The notes beneath the pieces are model-generated. The model saw only the letters and a list, made by a program, of their open reading frames with translations. It ran no database searches and was not told where the DNA came from. A program made the position numbers and the translations under genes. Shown here in pieces: positions 35,554-46,909 of a DNA stretch of 64,000 bases. Source of the DNA: Gossypium raimondii (Eukaryota > Streptophyta > Magnoliopsida > Malvales > Malvaceae); NCBI RefSeq assembly GCF_025698545.1, contig NC_068566.1, forward strand, positions 44,495,192 to 44,559,191, written 5' to 3'. Position 1 is the first letter of the stretch; each line of letters begins with the position of its first letter.

Positions 35554-37642
35554 TGTTAGATCTGGTGCCCTAAGTGTAGTATTTTCGTTTAAGTATACTT
35601 GTAATTTTTCAAATAAATTAGTTACTAAAATTATTCATGAATTACATTAATAATTTGCATATTATCCTTACATAGCTTTTGTACGCAAAGAAAAATGGAA
35701 GCAAATATTGCTCACTGGTTGTCTAATGTTCAACTAATACTAAACGATATTATGTGGTCAGATCGTAATACAAAAAGACAGCTTGTATTAGTAGACTAAT
35801 ATGTTTTCTATCCAGTCCAATTCAGGAGATGCTTTGTCATAGGCATTAGAGTGGATGACTCCTATAAGATAGAGACAGAGATGTGACTGACTAGATTGAT
35901 AATACATTGGACAGGACCCAAGCAAAATAGATCTTGAATTCGTTTATGAATTTATTCACTTGTGACGTTCATAGTGTTACATACCTAAATCCTGAGTGGG
36001 TGGCAGACTATGTATGCGTGACTCATACACTTTGATGTAAGTAAAAGTCTGAGTTCGAATATATAGGGAACCGAAAGCTGGTGCATTGGGTGTACGACTT
36101 CTGGAGTACGTAGCATCATTCATAATAGTGGAATTCATAGCCCGAGACATGGGCAAATGATATCCTCTCATTGGCATTACATGGTTGATGAAAAGTAAAC
36201 GTGGCCACGGATTGTTCATCTTTGTGATGAATGACTTGATCACTATTTGATAGTGAATGACTTTTCATGAAGAAGGATGTAATGGTTACCATGAGATAAA
36301 ATAGGATCATATTGGGAGAGCGGATATTATCCTAAAGAGATCAATGATATCTTATGAGGGTAACACACTTATGACAAGGTCATTGGACAAGCACTGAGTA
36401 GATGTTTTCGTAATGGTATGTAGTTAGGGAGAGCTCAGTCATGATACTATAGTGGAATGACTTCGTGACTACATGAGTTTACAATTAATAGGCGAAAAAT
36501 TGAAACTTAATTATAAATAATTTGAGCTCTAATTATATATGTCCAATCGGTCCCTCCGCTAGCTCGTTGAAACCAAAAATGAATTCAGTGTTTGAATCAA
36601 AATGAACAAAATGAATAGAAATAGAGAAATGGAAAACATTCAGAAATGATTATGGTTTTCTCTGGAATAGAGAAATGGAATCATTTGGAAATAAATGTGG
36701 TTTTCTCAAAATGGAAATAGAAATGCAAATGAGAAATTATTCATTTGCAAATGTACATAGATTACTCAGAAATGATTAGAAGAATGGGTTTATGTTTTTG
36801 AGCTATTTTAGAGCCCTAAAAACAAAATAAGCCATTCAGACATAGTAAACATGTTGAGTAGTGAAATATTATATATATTTTCTCGAAATTTACTAGGAGT
36901 AAAATTGTCATAATTTTACCAAGGGCAAAATTGGGATGAGAAATTTATTTAATATAAATATATTGAAGTTTATTTTGGGAAATAGAAAAACAAAATCGGG
37001 TTGGATCAAATTACAAAGTATTGGGCCAAAAACTCCGGGAAGTACTTGTAATTGGACCCGATGTGAGAGAGGACCAAAAATCCCTCATGGATATGAAGGG
37101 GACGACAACACTAGTAGGAATACTAGATGATGTTGTTCACCCTACTCCTACTCCAAGTAGGAAGTTGTTTTTGTATTTGAAATAAACCACTACAACTCAA
37201 CAATGGTTCTACTTTCTTTTCCTATAAATAGATGGCGTCGGTAGAGCTATTAACACAACTTTGAGAAATTGTTACTTTGCCGAAAAATAGAGAGAATTTA
37301 TTCTCAGCTATTAAATATATTTTTCCAAAATAACAATTCTACTAGTTTCTATTTAAGAAATTTTTTTTCGTTTTCAACCTAACAAGAAAAGAAAACATTT
37401 TTTAGTTTTGTGTTTTAATTCAATTGGTTCGAGCCAACACTTGAAACAGTTTGTGGTATGAGAATAGCAGAGAAGATCATTGGTTGAAAGTCGAAAAAAA
37501 TCAAGGATTTGTTTATCCGAAAACACAGGTACAATTTTGGTCTAAAGTTTATTGCTATAGATATCACAAACCGGATCGATTTTCAAAATTTTAATTTTCC
37601 GCGGTGCAAGAAAACCGTTTTCAAACCAAATTTTTTCCAACA
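35554..37642 (+). mobile_element. Copia-like solo LTR nested in the gypsy LTR
   Basis: Starts TGTTAGATCTGGTGCCC; the best end is TTTTTTCCAACA at 37642. It matches the ~2.1 kb minus-strand copy at 30441-33513 in length and in several blocks, and has a TATA-like 'cctataaatag' at about 37220. An earlier end at 37384 (…CCTAACA) is also possible. No target-site duplication was found at either end, so the right border is tentative. No coding capacity. Confidence 0.65.
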
Positions 37643-39168
37643 CAAGCACCCCAATAATATATAACAAAAACCTTATCAATATATAAGCATACAGGAGAAA
37701 TACAAGGCAAGGTAAGCATAGAAGCACCTATACATATTTATTAGCATAACTTTATTTCACAAGTGACATGTAACTCTTCTATTTCTTCATCTAAACACAT
37801 TACAAGTACCTCTCATGGATATGCATATACATGTAAAGAAAATAACTTTGCATTAAAACTTATTACATAACATTTCATATTCATTTTCAACAATCGACTT
37901 TATATCCGTATAAGCTTTTTGCCTAACGCAACCTTGGTAAAAACAAAATCAGACACACAAGTGAACTACACCACACCAAGAAGCTTGGAAGAGCATAAAC
38001 TACACTACATTACACCAAAGCACATAATTGCAATGCCCCAAGGTAACATATACATATACATCCCTCCACCATACTAAGTAGTCTCAAAAGAAACAGTGTA
38101 CATCTGATGATCCGCAGTAAGTGCTAAACCATCGAATGACATAATAGAGCTCCAACTCTATAACAAACCCGTACAAAAATGCGCATATGACCCTAATTGG
38201 CATGCTAACTATATTTTAGTCTTTGTACAAAGTTTACATGGACATTTGCATATCATGTGCATATACTAGTCAATTCTCTTTTTGTCTTTATACTATAACA
38301 TCATATTTATCAATTACATAACTCTTTAATTTCCTTATACTCATGTATCAATACATAAAGAAGTTCATTAGCCATTCTCATGGTTACATATCAAACCAAT
38401 CATAGCAATGCATACATGTACATTCTCAGCCCATTTTTCTATATCATCAATAAAATAAACATTCCTTTTAATCATGTAACTATGATATATTACTTCATTG
38501 CCTAACATGTCATCTATATGAATATTTTTCTTGTTTCACAACTGACAACAAATTTAACATTCAAATACATACAAACACACAAATTTAACAAGGATGGGTA
38601 GTAAGTTCCATGAGAACTTACCTCCCCCCCCCAAAAAAAAATAGAGAATGGTTCTTCCAAGACCCTTACTCCATCACTTTCTCCTTTCATTTGCTAAAAC
38701 CACTTCTAGCAACCTTTTTCTCTTAAAATAACGTACAAAACCACATTTTTACAAAAATGTCAAAATACAAGGATAGCATTAAATAGTCATATGAATGGCT
38801 CAATAGCCATTTTCTAGTATTTAAACATGTAATGAGATGATAAAATGCTAAGAAACTAAGAATCATTACCAAAAGCTCTTTCTTCTCTCTTTAGCTCAAC
38901 CTTTTCATACTAGAGCTTAAACTCTAGATGTGTGGGTGATGAGATTGGTAATGAATCTTGGTTCTAATATGGTTTTTAAGGGGTGTTCTTACAAGAAAAC
39001 TAAGGAAAATGGTGAAATATTGCAAAAGAAACTAGTACAAAATGAGAAAGATTGAAGAAGAAAGCTTTTTCTTGTTTCTCTAATATGGCCGGTTGGTATG
39101 GCTGAGTTTGGGGGTTCTTTTCCCCCTTTTAATGTTTTATTATGTTTAAAAATACAAGGGTGAGTCAC

Positions 39169-39254
39169 ATAGTCAATGGGTAAAAGAAACATGTAATCAA
39201 AATTAACTTTAATAGTCAGAGGGTAAAAGAAACATGTAATCAAAATTAACTTTA
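39169..39254. repeat. 43 bp tandem duplication
   Basis: Two nearly identical copies, 39169-39211 and 39212-39254, inside the gypsy LTR. The unit begins 'atagtca' and contains 'gggtaaaagaaacatgtaat'. Confidence 0.92.
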
Positions 39255-39567
39255 AAGGCTAAATCTATTCATTTTTCAATTCTAAAATCATCTCATCACC
39301 ACACATCATTACAAACATTAAAATTTAGTTATATTTAGGTCCTAGATGACCAAAATACCTTTGGGGCGAAAATTATCATTTTGCCTCTTATCTCGTATTT
39401 TACTTGATTAAGCCCGAAACTTTGAAAATGACTTATTATAATTTCTAATGACCTCCCAATAGTTCAAAAATAATTATATCTATTAGAAATGAATTTTCTC
39501 GTCTAATATATGGATACAATTATCGTAACAATCTCGTAGAGTATACCAGAAGAATTTTGGGGTGTCA

Positions 39568-40620
39568 TAATAATGGTAGTTTCACACTTGCAAGTGCATA
39601 CTCCCTGGCCGTAGATAAAAATACATTTGTCCTGAGCCTGAACACACAATTGGGGAATTATATTTGGAAATCAAGATTACCTCTTAAACTAAAGATCTTC
39701 CTTTGGAAATGCGAGTTCAAAGCCATTCTCACAAAATCTTTCTTTTGGCATAGAAACTTTCAGTTGGAGGATGTGGGCTTGCTATGTTCTAATTCTCAAG
39801 AAAATGTACAACATCTTCTCAGGGATCAGCAAACCACAAGTAGCTTTTGGTGTTCCATTCACATTGCTTCCTAGATCCCCCCATTTCAGGAATCAAATGG
39901 GAGAATTAGTTCACTGCAAACCTTTCATCGAAAATAAGGGCAATCAAACTTAAAATCCCTTGGAGTGTCCTATTTGCTTTCACCTTATGGGAGGTATGGC
40001 TTACTCACAATGCTTTAATCTTTGGTCATGCCTACCCTAAAGAGCATTTCCTTGATAGGGAGATCTTTGCGGTTGGAGAATTCTTTGCCCTCTCTCCTAT
40101 AGTGAGTAGGAGAGATCTACCATCCTTTGTTTTAGTTACTTGGAAACCACCTCTACCAGACTGGTATAAGCTTAACATCGATGGATCTGCTATAGGCAAG
40201 CCAATAATAGTGAGGGTTGGACTCTCATTAGGGATCACATCAGTAGTTGAGCAATTGGAGCTTCTCAACATATATCAAGAGCTATTAGTGTTGAGGCAGA
40301 ACTCTAAGCCTTGAGAGATAGCTTTTTAATGGCTAGAGGTTTGAAATCACCAAGCTTGAAATAGAAATGGATGCTACTATCATTATCCAGTTTATTTCTG
40401 CCGATAAAGTCTCTAACATTATATTATCCTCCTTTGATTGATAAGTGTAAAATACTCATCTATTGTATGACTTTTAAATCATTCAAGCATGTTTTTCGAG
40501 AAAAAAAAAAAAGCACTGATGCGTTATCCCGACTTAGAAGTAACTTTCAACTTTCTTCATCACCAAATGATGTAAGACTCCACCTAGCTATATAAACCGT
40601 CTGTTAGAGTGTGATGCAGG
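39568..40620 (+). pseudogene. LINE pol pseudogene, segment 3 (zinc-binding and RNase H tail)
   Basis: Continues with GSFTLASAYSLAVD, then IWKSRLPLKLKIFLWK (the zf-RVT region). Next is an RNase H-like WKPPLPDWYKLNIDGSAIGK (40142-40201) and a KHVFREKKKSTDALSRLRSN tail (about 40485-40545). Stops and frameshifts are frequent. It ends at about 40620. No poly(A) tail is clear. This end lies about 270 bp before the TIC110 start codon. Confidence 0.85.
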
Positions 40621-40893
40621 GATGTATTTTATATCAAACAGTACCTTAATTTTGTTTTGATGCTATCTAATTCCCTTATGGAAAATCAACCCACTCATTA
40701 TGTCATAGTAAATATACAAGGACTGCTAATAGACGCTACAGAACGGGAATTGAAATTTTGTCGTGTTTTATATCTTAAAAACTCTTATCTTTCTCGTCTC
40801 CCTATCCCATCCTCACTCGGCCTGCTTCATCGTTCTTCTCCTCCATTTTTTCGTTAAACCCTATACCCTAAAGCCGCCGAGTCGCCCCACCCC

Positions 40894-43800
40894 ATGAATC
40901 CCTCTCTTCTCCTTTCTCCCCCTTCCTCTCACCCTCGCCCTCTTCTCTTATTCCCTTTCACCCCTAATTCCCTCCCCAGGCCCTCTCGACGTCGTTTCAG
41001 GGTCTCTTTCCCCCGCAGCTCCCTCTCTACCCATGACCAACCCGCTTCCTCATCGGAAACGGAAGCCCCCAACATTTTCGGAGGCCCCAAGGAGCTGACT
41101 GGCATCCAACCCTTGGTTCAGAATTTGTCGCCGCCCGTTAGACTAGCCACTTCTGCTGTCATCCTTGCTGGTGCTTTAGCTGCTGGGTACGGCCTCGGCC
41201 TTCGTTTCGGTGGCAATCGGAATGCCGCCTTTGGTGGAGCAGCCGTCCTCGGGGCTGCTGGCGGAGCGGCCGTCTATGCGGTGAACGCCGCTGTTCCGGA
41301 AGTTGCGGCTGTTACTTTGCATAATTATGTAGCTGCCTATGATAGCCCCGATGCTATCAAGAGAGAAGATATTGAGAATATTGCGCAAAAGTACGTGTTT
41401 TAAATCTTACCCAATTATTATTGTGATTAAGTTGAAAAGACTCTGGCCTTTGTTTTCACTAATTTCATTGGGAGCTAAAGTCTTTTGCAATGTTTAAAAT
41501 AATTCAGATACGGAGTGAGCAAGCAGGATGAGGCATTTAACATGGAGCTTTGTGATTTGTACTGTCGGTATGTTTGATACTAGTTAAATCAGTTCTCTTC
41601 TTATTTGGAAAAAAGGATTTAGGTGCAAGGTTTGGCTCTGAATCTTCGATGTTACAGGTTTGTATCTTCTGTGCTTTCCTCTGGAAGTGAAGATCTTAGA
41701 GGCGATGAAGTTGAAACCATAATCAGCTTCAAAAATGCATTAGGCATTGATGACCCTGATGCAGCTTCCATGCATATGGAGGTAATCTCGTGATGTTCAC
41801 TCTATGTAGACGTTTTGTCTTTAATGGAAATTTCAAAATTGTTTATTTGATTCTGCTTGCTAGATTGGTAGGCGAATCTTTAGGCAAAGGCTTGAGACTG
41901 GAGATCGTGATGGTGATTTAGAGCAGCGGCGGGTCAGTCACCTGTGATTATGTACACCTGTTATTATGAATTAGGAACTTAGGAGGATGCAATCCACATG
42001 TGGATCTTGACCATTTTTAGCTTCTTTCCAGTGCAGGCATTTCAGAGGCTGATTTATGTTTCAACTCTAGTTTTTGGGGATGCATCAACTTTTCTTTTGC
42101 CTTGGAAGCGTGTTTTTAAGGTCACTGATGCACAGGTACTTATGACCATTATTTTTATGAACTTCTTTGCTCCTATTTTCTTATACTCTTCCAATCAATT
42201 ATTTCAATCGCTTTACTTTTGGCATCATGAATGCAGCCCTGTCAGTTCAACTTTCGAAAATCTGATGATAAGTTCATACTTTTTTCAACCTGATAATAAG
42301 TCAGTATATACTATTTATGCCTCCAGGTTGAGATTGCTATCCGTGATAATGCCAAACAATTGTATGCTTCCAAGTTAACTTCAGTTGGAAGAGGTAATGC
42401 GTGGATGTTCCTTCCGCAGTGTATTTTAGATTGACCATTTTAGAATTTAAGGTGGTTGTATGATTAATGTTCTTGTGCAATATCTAAAACCTGCCAGATA
42501 ATGCCTTTAATGTTAATTCAATTTTAAGTATTTACTTTCAGATGTTGGTGAGGAATTGCTTGTCTCCCTTAGAAAAGCACAACTGAAATACAAACTTTCT
42601 GATGAGGTATAATTTCTTCACAATTTTTGGCATTGGTGTTATTGGTATATGATTGTTCTTAATATAGTAGTTTTCCGATTTGTAGCTTGCCAAGGATCTG
42701 TTGATGGAGCACAAAAGAAAGCTAGTTGAGGAAAATATTTCTGTGGCACTCAACATACTGAAGTCTAGGGCGAGAACTGTGTATGATTATGAATGCCTAG
42801 ACTCTAATGCAGTTTATTTCTTTTCAGTCAGAAAATTTTCCTTAGTGATGATGCTTAAATGTGTTTGTATATTTTTATATTTGCTTATGATTATGAATGT
42901 TCTGTCCTTACCATAAAATATTAAATTTTTTTTTCTTTGATACCATTTGCTCAACTAATCAAGTAAGGTTTTCTCAGTGGGGGAGTCAAGCAAGCTGTCG
43001 AAGAGCTTGACAAGATATTGTCATTCAATGATTTGCTTATCTCTTTGAGTAAACACCCAGATGCTGATCGTTTTGCCTGTGGGCTTGGTCCTGTCTCTCT
43101 AGTTGGTATGCTTCCTAGTCCTTTAATCAGATACATGGCTATTAGACCTTGTCAATTGTACTGCACGTTTTATATTTAAGCATATGAAGAAATTGGATGA
43201 ACTGGGTGAAATTTTGTCTGGCTTTGTTTAAAACGGTTGAGCAAACCTGTTTCTTACCAATTTGTATTTATGCTTAATTTTTATGATAACCGAGGGTTGA
43301 CCATCCCTCATCCAAAACCATTAAACTATCATTATTTATGATTGGCACAGGTGGTGAGTATGATAGTGACAGAAAGATGGATGACTTGAAGCTTCTTTAT
43401 AGGGCTTATGTATCTGATTCTTTATCTGGTGGCCGTATGGAAAAGGATAAGGTAATTGAATTCCCTCTTTCTATATTCTTGTTCAGTTGCCTCATGGTTG
43501 GTCTTAATAGCTTAGAGGTCCGGAGAACATCAACAAATTCCTTTATTATAGCAGTTGTTACCTTTTCTGAAGCATTATGTCTAATTTTTGTTTTAAACTA
43601 ATTCCTATCGGCAGAAACATTATCACTCCTGGAGAACAATTCTTATGGGATGCTACTAGTGTAATTTTGATTATCACTCCTGGAGAAAAATTCGTAATGG
43701 AAGAAAATTGAATGCTTATAACCTTGACTAAATGAAATGATCCATGTTATGTTATGGGAAATATTAAAAGAATATCTAGCTGGTTTTTCTTGGATAATGG

Positions 43801-46800
43801 TGTAAAGGAGGCTGGAAATAATCCTGCAAAGTTATGTTATAAGTAGCTGGTGCTTCTGGCTGGTATTGTTCTTTATATGTATGTTCAAGTGTAAACTCTA
43901 GAAGCTTTTCTTTTTACTAAGTTGTGGAGCTGGGAAGGTTATTGTTGTTTTCTGTAACTTCTGAACTTCCTGATTATTACTAGTTTGGAAAAGATGAAGA
44001 TCCTGATAAAGTTGAAAATATCCAGGGTGTTAGTCGGAAATATTTGCTTCTCATTTTTATAGCATATGCAAGCAAAGCACCATTAGGATTCACCTATAGA
44101 ATTTTTTTTTGTCGTCCTGCTATTAATCTGGTTGCCTCCCTTTATTCTTCACTTCCCACCTCATGATAAAACCTAACAGCATCAAACTTAGGAGACTTCT
44201 CTTATTGCCCTTTATATAACTATTAATTTCATGGCTACTCAGCCTGGTGTCTCCATTTTTGTTGATTCAACTTTTAAATTGTGACTGCATGGAAACTTTA
44301 GACTTATTAGTGGATAAACTAGCTGATAAGAGTCCCATTGTTTGCTCAACAGTATCAGGGAGTGTTTTCAACAGTCAAAACAACTGCTTACTGCATTCCT
44401 TTTTTCTCTGTTCTGTCTTGGTTTACTAGTAGGTTTTGATGCATTATCTTTGTATTTTGCAGCACCTTGTCTTTTTGTTTTCTAATGCTTGTTTCTTTTG
44501 TTGTCTGTGTCTGAACTTCAGCTTACTTCATTGAACCAATTGAGGAACATACTTGGCTTGGGCAATAAAGAAGCAGAAGCTATCATACTTGATGTTACTT
44601 CGAAAGTATATCAGAAACGGCTTTCAGAGGCTTTTCAGGGTGGTGACCTTGAGATGGCAGATAGCAAGGCTGCCTTCCTCCAGAATCTTTGTGAAGAATT
44701 GCACTTTGATCCACAAAAGGCTAGTCAGATTCACGAAGGTATTAGAAGCAGGGTTGGGAAAAGGAAAAGGCTGAGACTTTTTGTCTTCCCTATTAGGATA
44801 TTGTTTTTTCTGTTTTCAATGTTAAAATATTATTTGAAGTGTCTGATATGTCTATTTTGTTTCAAGAAATCTACCGGAAAAAGCTTCAACAATGTGTATC
44901 TGACGGTGAGCTGGATGAAAGTGATGTTGCTGCATTGCTGAAGGTGCGAGTCATGCTCTGCATTCCTCAGCAAACTGTTGATGCAGCTCACTCAGATATC
45001 TGTGGCAGTTTGTTTGAGAAGGTAAAATTGTGTCCCTTTGGCCTGGAGATTCATTATTCTAATACTATATCTACTCAAAATTCAGTCTGAACAGTTATTT
45101 TTTTGCTTTATGTTCTACACTTGAGAATAGAATAAGTAGATTCCCCGATTTAGTATTGCACTAGCACCTCATCAGCTGTACTGTACTTTAAAAGGGATAT
45201 ATAGTCCCGTAGGTTTGATGTCTTTTTGATACTGTCATGTTGATATGGAAAAGCTGGGAAAAATGAAAAATCTCTCATGGATTATTGGAACCAAAAGATG
45301 TGGTTAGTTGTGTCTTAATTCTTCTTTTAATTATAAATGATCACTTCAGGCCGTGAAGGATGCTATTTCTGCTGGTGTTGATGGCTATGATGCCGATGTA
45401 AAGAATGCTGTGAGGAAAGCTGCACATGGTTTGCGATTAACTAGAGAAGCAGCTATGTCGATTGCGAGCAAGGCTGTGAGTGCACACTACAGTTATTTTG
45501 TGCCAATGGTTATTCATTTTATTAAATTTGAGCTCTAGGTTTAACGTCTCTCTCTCTGCTTGAAATCATCATGCATGTGCTCAGGTCCGTAAGGTTTTCT
45601 TGAATTATGTGAAACGGTCTCGATCGGCGGATAATCGGACAGAATCCGCAAGAGAACTTAAAAAGTTGATTGCCTTTAACACCTTGGTTGTCACGGAATT
45701 GGTGGCAGACATCAAAGGGGAATCTTCTGATACTCCATCAGAAGAACCTGCTAAAGAGGAAGTAAAAGAAGTTGACGAGGATGATGAATGGGAATCCCTT
45801 CAGACACTTAGGAAAATAAAACCTAACAAGGAACTTAATGCAAAGTTGGGCAAGCCAGGCCAAACAGAGATAACACTCAAAGATGACCTCTCCGAAAGAG
45901 ATCGTATGGACCTCTACAAAACGTACTTGTTATATTGTCTGACAGGTGAAGTCACCAGGATTCCTTTTGGTGCTCAAATAACCACGAAGAAGGATGATTC
46001 AGAGTATGTTCTACTGAACCAGCTTGGTGGGATCCTTGGTTTGACAAGTGAGGAGACAGTAGAAGTCCATCGGAGTTTGGCGGAGCAGGCTTTTAGGCAA
46101 CAAGCTGAGGTGATTTTAGCTGATGGACAGTTGACCAAGGCTAGGATGGAGCAGCTCAATGAGCTGCAGAAGAATGTTGGCTTACCTGGACCATATGCAC
46201 AGAAAATAATAAAGAGCATAACAACTACCAAAATGGCAGCTGCTATTGAAACAGCTATTGGTCAAGGGAGACTCAACATTAAGCAGATAAGGGAACTCAA
46301 GGAATCAGGTGTTGATTTAGACAACATGATCTCAGAGAGCTTACGGGAAAACCTCTTCAAGAAAACTGTAGATGAGATTTTCTCATCAGGCACTGGTGAG
46401 TTTGATGAAGAAGAAGTCTATGACAAAATCCCAGCAGATCTCAAGGTTAATCCTCAGAAGGCAAAAGGTGTTGTTCATGATCTCGCACGGACTAGATTGT
46501 CCAATTCACTTGTTCAAGCTGTGGCACTGCTACGGCAGAGAAATCGACAGGGAGCGGTAAGGAACATTCTAGCTTGGTTTCATGTAGTTCAATAGTGTTT
46601 GGTGTTAGCATACTTGTATTTGTAACAAGGTCAATTAATGCCTAAGATTTGTTGCTGGTTTTGTAGGTTTCCTCGCTTAATGACTTGCTAGCTTGTGACA
46701 AAGCTGTGCCTTCGGAGCCACTATCATGGGAGGTGCCGGAGGAGCTAGCTGATCTGTTTGGTGTATACGCCCAAAGTAATCCTGCTCCTGAGAAGTTGTC

Positions 46801-46909
46801 CCGCTTGCAGTATCTGCTTAACATAAGTGATTCAGTGGCGGCAGCTGCCAAAGAGATGGGACATGGAGCAGTATCAGTCGGAGCAGAGGAAGAAAAGTTT
46901 GTGTTTTGA
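40894..46909 (+). CDS. TIC110: TIC110, chloroplast inner-envelope import channel/scaffold
   Basis: Fifteen coding exons: 40894-41390, 41508-41567, 41658-41781, 41864-41932, 42037-42135, 42327-42393, 42542-42606, 42686-42780, 42978-43105, 43351-43451, 44522-44738, 44867-45021, 45350-45475, 45585-46556 and 46667-46909. All are GT-AG with agreeing phases, giving 1,005 residues (Arabidopsis about 1,016). The protein is a core TIC component that binds preproteins and recruits stromal chaperones. An R/S/P-rich transit peptide covers about 1-48. Two hydrophobic helices lie at about 85-105 and 112-133, before a long soluble stromal helical part. Distinct TIC110 stretches include YGVSKQDEAFNMELCDLYCRF and GGVKQAVEELDKILSFNDLL. 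An acidic linker (KEEVKEVDEDDEWESLQ) lies in exon 14. The longest intron is 43452-44521. No disruption was seen. Confidence 0.95.

Larger units (their letters stand above)
34488..39567 (-). mobile_element. Gypsy-type solo LTR inserted in the LINE
   Basis: 5,080 bp, minus orientation: it starts TGACACCCCAAAATTC at 39567 and ends GGGGTGTTACA at 34488. TAAT flanks both sides (34484-34487 and 39568-39571). When the insert and one TAAT are ignored, the LINE frame continues in phase across the site. The interior includes a Copia-like LTR at 35554-37642, so the net LTR is about 3 kb. No internal gag-pol is present. Repeats of the GGTACTGAACC type lie at 34755-34915. Confidence 0.85.

Noticed and set aside
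35213-36310. Several small open frames in both strands
   Set aside because: They lie in LTR sequence with no conserved protein features.
37420-37440. tRNA B-box-like 'ggttcgagcc'
   Set aside because: No A-box or cloverleaf could be formed around it, and it lies within an LTR-like sequence.
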